Source: Alphaproteobacteria bacterium (GTDB lineage Bacteria; Pseudomonadota; Alphaproteobacteria; SMXP01). Taken from it: DNA of 9,800 nucleotides. Location: the NCBI GenBank assembly GCA_028280675.1, contig JANQLI010000348.1, positions 1 through 9,800 of the forward strand, in the 5' to 3' direction. The stretch's first letter is position 1; the number at the start of each line of letters is the position of its first letter. Shown here in pieces: positions 5,922-9,800 of the stretch. The position numbers and the translations under genes were made by a program. The notes beneath the pieces are model-generated. The model saw only the letters and a program-made list of their open reading frames with translations, was not told the origin of the DNA and made no database searches.

Positions 5922-6019
5922 AGCGCTTCCGGAAAAGGCGGAACCGTTTTTCCGATAAGAAGCGCGAATACACATATATAGAGCAAAACCGCGATTCACT
6001 TAAATCTGGGTTTGCTCTA
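5921..6019. repeat. RIME/REP-like intergenic repeat with two imperfect hairpins
   Basis: First hairpin: GCGCTTC (5923-5929) pairs with GAAGCGC (5959-5965), and inside it CGGAAAA (5930-5936) pairs with TTTTCCG (5948-5954). Second hairpin: TAGAGCAAA (5979-5987) pairs with TTTGCTCTA (6011-6019), extended by a CC/GG pair after one mismatch. The layout and wording (GCGCTTCCGGAAAAG, ACCG, TTTTCCGATAAGAAGCGC, AGAGCAAA, CGATT) match my memory of the mosaic repeats scattered between genes in Rhizobiales. The element begins at the last base of the upstream stop codon. It may also act as the transcript end for that gene. Confidence 0.6.
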
Positions 6020-6053
6020 GGGCTTGCTGAGCGAATATCTCTGCCGTTAGACT

Positions 6054-6839
6054 ATGCAGGTTTGCGGCAGAGAAACGGCATCGAAAATGTGGTCTTGGAT
6101 CACCGGTAAAATCTCACATTGGATTCTGACGTACCTGGACAAAACCTCCGGGGAGTACGAACCCTTTGCCATTACCGATCCGGAGACGTTACAGGCATGT
6201 TTGCGCCCGGGCGATGTGTTGCTGGTAGAAGGCAATAAACGCATCAGTGCTGTGATTAAATACCTCACCCAATCCACCTGGTCGCATTCCGCGTTCTATA
6301 TCGGGAATGGCCAACTCATTGAGGCGTTGGCGGAAGAGGGCGTCATTCAAGTCCCGCTCAGTAAATACGCCACCTTTAACACACGCATCTGTCGTCCGGC
6401 GGCCTTGACCGAAGAGGACCGCGAGGCTGTCATCACTTTCATGACACAAAGTGTGGGCAAGCAATATGATGTGCGGAATGTCACGGATCTCATGCGCTAC
6501 TTGATCACCAAACCGCCCGTGCCGATCCGTTGGCGGCGGCGCATGCTCGCCTTTGGCAGCGGCGATCCAACGCGCGCCATTTGTTCGACGCTGATCGCGC
6601 AAGCCTTTCAGCAGGTGCGTTATCCGATCTTGCCGCATATTGAAACGCAGGCGGATGAGGACAAGTTTCAGTATCTTGAAAGTGAGATTCACCACATCCG
6701 CCATCACAGCCTGTTCACGCCGCGGGATTTTGATATTTCGCCCTACTTTCATGTGGTGAAGCCAACCATCGAAACCGGGTTCGATTACAAAAGCTTTGTT
6801 TGGCATGAAAATGTTGCGCCTGAAGATACCTCGGCTTAG
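6054..6839 (+). CDS. YiiX/YaeF-type permuted NlpC/P60 cysteine hydrolase
   Basis: A 261-residue protein (250 if it starts at ATG 6087) of the permuted papain-like group, in which the catalytic histidine precedes the cysteine. Visible motifs are RPGDVLLVEG (51-60), ISAVIKYLTQSTWSHSAFYIG (64-84) with catalytic H78, LIEA with E90, RP near 113-114, GKQYD (135-139), and C177 in AICSTLIAQAF. YiiX-like enzymes are thought to cut amide or ester bonds in cell-wall peptides or lipids; the substrate here is unknown. There is no clear signal peptide, although W/I-rich residues 13-27 could associate with a membrane. Neither start has a good ribosome site. A 9-bp inverted repeat spans ATG 6054, which favours 6087. 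Its stop overlaps the stop of the convergent MtrA-like gene. Confidence 0.88.
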   Translation: MQVCGRETASKMWSWITGKISHWILTYLDKTSGEYEPFAITDPETLQACLRPGDVLLVEGNKRISAVIKYLTQSTWSHSAFYIGNGQLIEALAEEGVIQVPLSKYATFNTRICRPAALTEEDREAVITFMTQSVGKQYDVRNVTDLMRYLITKPPVPIRWRRRMLAFGSGDPTRAICSTLIAQAFQQVRYPILPHIETQADEDKFQYLESEIHHIRHHSLFTPRDFDISPYFHVVKPTIETGFDYKSFVWHENVAPEDTSA

Positions 6840-7711
6840 GCGCCGTCTTGGGTGAATTCCAAACCATTTTTAAATGCATATTCTGCCCGCGCCAATTCTT
6901 TTCCTAAATAAGCGGCATGGTCTAGCTTGCTGACCCAATCATTATCCACAATAGTCAGATAAATATCCCGCGCATTGTCGCCTTCGATCACGCGGACAAA
7001 TCTTTCTTTGTAATCGTAATGCTCTACTTGCAAGCGATCCTCCAAAAGATTGATCACGAAATACCCTTTCATATCGAGCTTGATACGATGGGGATCGTGA
7101 TGGGCGGCGATGACACAGTCTACATCGTCGCTGGGGACAATGTTCTCATGTGACGCTTGGCTGCGTGGCAGCGGTTTGGCGTTGCTTGGTGCTGCCTGTG
7201 CGGCGATCTCTTTCACTTTGGCGCAAATCGTCTCTACATCCGTGCAGTCGATCATCATCACAGGCGTGACTTGTTTGCAAAATTGCTCCACCTCTTCCGC
7301 GCTGGTGTTGGGCAGCGCAGGACGCATACCGGGCGATCCGATAATGCGCTTTTTGTCATCAATACCATTTTCAAAGAGGCATTCGAATGTTTTACCGGTG
7401 AGGTGTTTTGGCGGCTCTGCGCCAGCGCAAATAAGATATTGAATAGCGGGATTGGCGAGAATGTTTTTGATAATTTTTTCAATACCAATATTTTCGGTTT
7501 CCACCTTGCCCACAATGCACAAACCCTCGGGGTTCGCCTGACTCACATCTTTGGCAAGCGCAACGCTTCCTAATGTTGTGACGGCGACAGGAGCAGTGAC
7601 GTCGTGAACAAAATACTTTCCCGGGATGTAGGGCCATGAGTCCTTGGTGTTTTTTGTTGTGGCGAATGTTTGCGTGAGAAAAAAACCAAACTCTTCCATT
7701 TTGCTGGGCAT
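6836..7711 (-). CDS. MtrA-like corrinoid-binding protein with DUF4346 domain
   Basis: A soluble 291-residue protein. Residues about 25-170 resemble MtrA, the corrinoid subunit of the methanogen tetrahydromethanopterin S-methyltransferase: WPYIPGKYFVHD, PVAVTTLGS, GKVETENIGIEKIIKNILANP and ICAGAEPPKHLTGKTF. H103 in PKHLTGK aligns with the axial cobalt ligand (His84) of MtrA. This is followed by ENGIDDKKRIIG. Residues about 195-291 match DUF4346, ending in the typical LDHAAYLGKELARAEYAFKNG...QD. The C-terminal membrane helix of archaeal MtrA is absent, so the protein should be cytosolic. AGAGGA eight bases upstream supports the start. It follows the MsrQ-like gene after 13 bp, so the two form an operon. 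The likely role is methyl transfer or another corrinoid-dependent step; no MtrH or other methyltransferase lies in the window. Confidence 0.85.
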   Translation of the reverse strand: MPSKMEEFGFFLTQTFATTKNTKDSWPYIPGKYFVHDVTAPVAVTTLGSVALAKDVSQANPEGLCIVGKVETENIGIEKIIKNILANPAIQYLICAGAEPPKHLTGKTFECLFENGIDDKKRIIGSPGMRPALPNTSAEEVEQFCKQVTPVMMIDCTDVETICAKVKEIAAQAAPSNAKPLPRSQASHENIVPSDDVDCVIAAHHDPHRIKLDMKGYFVINLLEDRLQVEHYDYKERFVRVIEGDNARDIYLTIVDNDWVSKLDHAAYLGKELARAEYAFKNGLEFTQDGA

Positions 7712-7724
7712 TGATGTGTCCTCT

Positions 7725-8792
7725 TTATGTCTCAGGGGCTATGCGCTGATGATATGTGATGTTGACACGTTTTGATTTGGTCAGGTACAGCGCATAAAAA
7801 AGCGCGGTGAGTCCGTGATGAATAATCACTGCGCCAAAACGCTGCGGATCAAAGTTTTCTAACATCGCCATGCCACTGATCATTGCCGCAACGCCAATGC
7901 AAAGTGCAGTGATCGTGGCTTTGGGAGTTGCTGGGTGTTGCGTTGGCGCGAGCACCAGGAACACCATGAAGCAGAGCATCTGTATGCCCATGGCGAACTG
8001 CATAATAGTGTATTGATCGTCGCCATACATGCCAATCATGCCTATAGGCGGCCCAAAGATGTTGTTGAGATTCAACAAAAGGCGCAGGCACAGGTAACCG
8101 TAAAATGCATACAGCCAACCGCCAAACCCATATAAAGGATGGGCTTTCGCATCGGCTTCCGAAAGCGGTGTCCATTTCGGTATATTGGCAAACAATCGAT
8201 AGCACAGCAGTGCGGTTAAAATAATTGCACTGGCATACTCCTGCCACGGCGTTTCCTCCTTGATATAGCGCACCATGAGATAAGCGTGATAAACGGCCAA
8301 TCCGGCTGCGGGATATGTTAGCCAATGGAGGCGTTTCCAACTGCGCGCACCGAATTTGCGGATCGCATCACGGTTTGAGGTGGCTGCGAGGGGGATCATC
8401 AGGATGAATGAGAGAATACCGACGGTAATCGGGTTGCGCTCACCCATAAAGTCAGCCCACATTTTGCTCCATGCCAATTGGAAATCGGTCAGATAGGCGC
8501 AAAGGTGCAGTGTGGCATAGAAGAAGGCGTAGAGCGCAAACATACGCCGGTTTTTAATTAACCAGTGCTGGTGAGTCAGTTCTGCAAGAGGAGTGATCGC
8601 AAGGGTGAGGAGTAAAAAGCGCACAGCCCACGGGCCAACAAATTCGCTAACCGTTTTTTCCGGATCTTCCCCTAAATCTCCATAGAGGATCATGACAGCG
8701 AGCCATAAAAGCGGAAGCGCGCTGATCCAAAAAAGCAAACGGCCGGTGGGTCGTCCGTTCGATTTAATCAGTGTTCCAACAAGCCCATTCAT
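7725..8792 (-). CDS. MsrQ-like haem membrane protein with extra C-terminal 4-helix domain
   Basis: A 355-residue inner-membrane protein. Residues about 50-205 match MsrQ (YedZ), the b-haem subunit that passes quinol or flavin electrons to the periplasmic MsrP: GPWAVRFLLLTLAITPL (53-69), RRMFALYAFFYATLHLCAY with H96, PITVGILSFILMIPLAATSN, WKRLHWLTY with H156, and AVYHAYL with H169. H96, H156 and H169 correspond to the conserved histidines of MsrQ. MsrQ is normally about 200 residues. Here about 135 extra residues add four helices (about 222-245, 260-283, 292-312, 320-337), beginning GFGGWLYAFYGY, which recalls DUF2569 proteins. No MsrP gene is beside it; the partner gene is MtrA-like. ATG 8792 has no ribosome site, and a TACAAT box 17 bases upstream suggests a very short leader. 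Confidence 0.85.
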   Translation of the reverse strand: MNGLVGTLIKSNGRPTGRLLFWISALPLLWLAVMILYGDLGEDPEKTVSEFVGPWAVRFLLLTLAITPLAELTHQHWLIKNRRMFALYAFFYATLHLCAYLTDFQLAWSKMWADFMGERNPITVGILSFILMIPLAATSNRDAIRKFGARSWKRLHWLTYPAAGLAVYHAYLMVRYIKEETPWQEYASAIILTALLCYRLFANIPKWTPLSEADAKAHPLYGFGGWLYAFYGYLCLRLLLNLNNIFGPPIGMIGMYGDDQYTIMQFAMGIQMLCFMVFLVLAPTQHPATPKATITALCIGVAAMISGMAMLENFDPQRFGAVIIHHGLTALFYALYLTKSKRVNITYHQRIAPET

Positions 8793-8831
8793 GGCTGCAC
8801 TATAGGGCAGATTGTATCCGATCTGGGATGA

Positions 8832-8870
8832 TAAAAATCAAAAAGGGGCCGGTCTGTGACTGGCCCCTTT
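8832..8870 (-). terminator. Rho-independent terminator of the exported SDR gene
   Basis: Read leftward, AAAGGGGCCAGTC pairs with GACCGGCCCCTTT (one G-U pair, 13-bp stem, 3-base loop). The T-rich run TTTTTGATTTTTAT follows directly. It starts 22 bases beyond the SDR stop and lies about 40 bases before the MsrQ-like start, so it separates the two units. Confidence 0.88.
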
Positions 8871-8891
8871 GGTAAAGCATTTGCGTACGGA

Positions 8892-9752
8892 TTAGAAACC
8901 GACAGCTTCTCCCGAGAAGCGCGTAAAGCTTCCTGTGGTTTCAAGTGATTGCTGATCAATCACGCCAATCATCCCGGTGATGCTGTCTTCAATCGCTGTG
9001 AGGCCGGGCATGCCCATTTTCGTAAGGGTGCCTCCTTGGGTGTCCACCATGCCGGGGGAGAGAAGCAGCACGGCGATGCCGTGCGGTTTATAAGCTTTGG
9101 CGACGCGCGTCATGGCCATGTTCAAAGCCGCTTTACTGGTTTGGTACCACAACACGCCAGGGAAGTTGCCACCGCCGTCAGCGGCAAAAGATCCGGCGAG
9201 CGAGCTTAAGACGGCAATCTTTTTTATTTCACTTGCTTTGACGTGATCGCGAAATGCTTCTGAAATTTTGACAGGGCCTGCGACATTGACATGGATGTAA
9301 TCATCAAGTTTGGCGTAATCCAAGCGGCCAATCATTTGCTCCGGTGTCGGGCTGCCTGAGATCCCCGCATTGTTAAGAAGCAGATCAATCTTTGTCTCTT
9401 TATATTGTTCCGCCAGCGCATCAATGCGCGCATGGTCGGTCACATCCAATTGCTCAATAGTGATGTTGGGGTTTGCCGCAGCCAGCGCGTTGAGATCGTC
9501 TGCTTTTTCGGGTTTGCGGGCGGTTGCAATCACATTCCACCCTTTAGCGGCATATTGTTTGGTGAACTCAAGGCCAAGGCCGCGATTCGATCCGGTAATC
9601 AAGACGGTGGGGGTATAGCCTTCCGGCAGGAGCGCCTCAGAGCTATAAGGCGCGGCGGGGGCTGCGTCTTGTGCGACTGCGGGCGCGGTCAAAATCCCTA
9701 AAGCCATAAATGCGCTCACGAAAAAGCGGCGTGTGAATGATGTCGTGATCAT
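8892..9752 (-). CDS. Exported short-chain dehydrogenase with twin-arginine-type signal
   Basis: A 286-residue classical SDR preceded by a signal peptide. Residues 1-27 show FTRRFFVSAF (R8 R9), a hydrophobic core MALGILTAPA and an AVA-Q cleavage site after A27. TRRFF fits the Tat pattern (S/T-R-R-x-F), which would suit a protein exported already folded around NAD(P). The SDR motifs are complete: TGSNRGLG (53-60), R79 in ATARK suggesting NADP, NNAG (127-130), S184 in LSSLAG, and Y203/K207 in YQTSK, then LSPGMVDT. AGGAGGAG ten bases upstream (9763-9770) supports the ATG. A rho-independent terminator follows, so it is the last gene of its unit; its upstream neighbour is outside the window. A periplasmic SDR is unusual because NAD(P) is scarce there. 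The substrate is unknown. Confidence 0.9.
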   Translation of the reverse strand: MITTSFTRRFFVSAFMALGILTAPAVAQDAAPAAPYSSEALLPEGYTPTVLITGSNRGLGLEFTKQYAAKGWNVIATARKPEKADDLNALAAANPNITIEQLDVTDHARIDALAEQYKETKIDLLLNNAGISGSPTPEQMIGRLDYAKLDDYIHVNVAGPVKISEAFRDHVKASEIKKIAVLSSLAGSFAADGGGNFPGVLWYQTSKAALNMAMTRVAKAYKPHGIAVLLLSPGMVDTQGGTLTKMGMPGLTAIEDSITGMIGVIDQQSLETTGSFTRFSGEAVGF

Positions 9753-9800
9753 GGATAAGTGTCTCCTCCTGCTATCCCCGTGTCACCCCCTTTGGAATGA

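Noticed and set aside
5076..5999. Long leftward ORF of 307 codons opposite the flavin-reductase-like gene
   Set aside because: It is antisense to a gene with clear family motifs, is rich in His/Arg/Phe as shadow frames are, lacks a ribosome site, and starts in the repeat element.
6189..6806. Leftward 205-codon ORF
   Set aside because: It is antisense to the YiiX-like hydrolase, whose catalytic motifs are intact on the plus strand.
7157..7573. Rightward ORFs of 138 and 110 codons
   Set aside because: They are shadows of the MtrA-like gene, whose MtrA and DUF4346 motifs read cleanly leftward.
6836..7711. Part of a methanogen-type methyltransferase complex
   Set aside because: No mtrB-H gene is adjacent, the membrane anchor is missing, and the surrounding genes are bacterial.
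8892..9752. Lipoprotein signal on the SDR
   Set aside because: There is no cysteine at the cleavage site; AVA-Q fits signal peptidase I.

Overview
The window looks like chromosomal DNA from an alphaproteobacterium of middling GC content. Three things point there: the protein set, the strong AGGAG-type ribosome sites, and the pair of imperfect hairpins at 5921-6019. Those hairpins resemble the RIME-type intergenic repeats that are abundant in Rhizobiales-like genomes. This assignment is inference; nothing in the window fixes the genus.

Left edge (1-1128): the 3' part of an M48 zinc metalloprotease gene, then a poorly explained 383-bp gap. The gap holds a perfect TGTGA-N6-TCACA palindrome and one doubtful small ORF.

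Centre (1129-5921): a MarR-family repressor gene lies divergent to a rightward series of genes. An 18-bp perfect palindrome lies between the two and overlaps the rightward promoter. The rightward genes are a DUF169 protein carrying a C-terminal PCP_red domain (the small helical domain at the C-terminus of BchB, a subunit of dark-operative protochlorophyllide reductase), a retinol-dehydrogenase-like SDR, an orphan membrane protein of about 8 helices, a free-standing 70-residue PCP_red-like protein, and a flavin-reductase-like protein that again ends in a PCP_red domain. The three PCP_red segments align over 53 residues without gaps. One small domain on three different carriers within about 3.3 kb, with no other bacteriochlorophyll gene in view, is the most unusual feature here. 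It suggests an undescribed redox or tetrapyrrole-related system under MarR control.

Right part (5921-9800): after the repeat comes a YiiX-type permuted NlpC/P60 cysteine hydrolase. Its stop codon overlaps that of a convergent leftward pair. The pair is an MsrQ-like haem membrane protein with an extra four-helix C-terminal half, followed 13 bp later by a soluble MtrA-like corrinoid protein with a C-terminal DUF4346 domain. The MtrA-like protein keeps the histidine that binds cobalt in methanogen MtrA. No MsrP and no other Mtr subunit is present, so the haem protein may reduce the corrinoid protein; this is a hypothesis only. Last comes a leftward SDR with a twin-arginine-type signal peptide and a clear rho-independent terminator.
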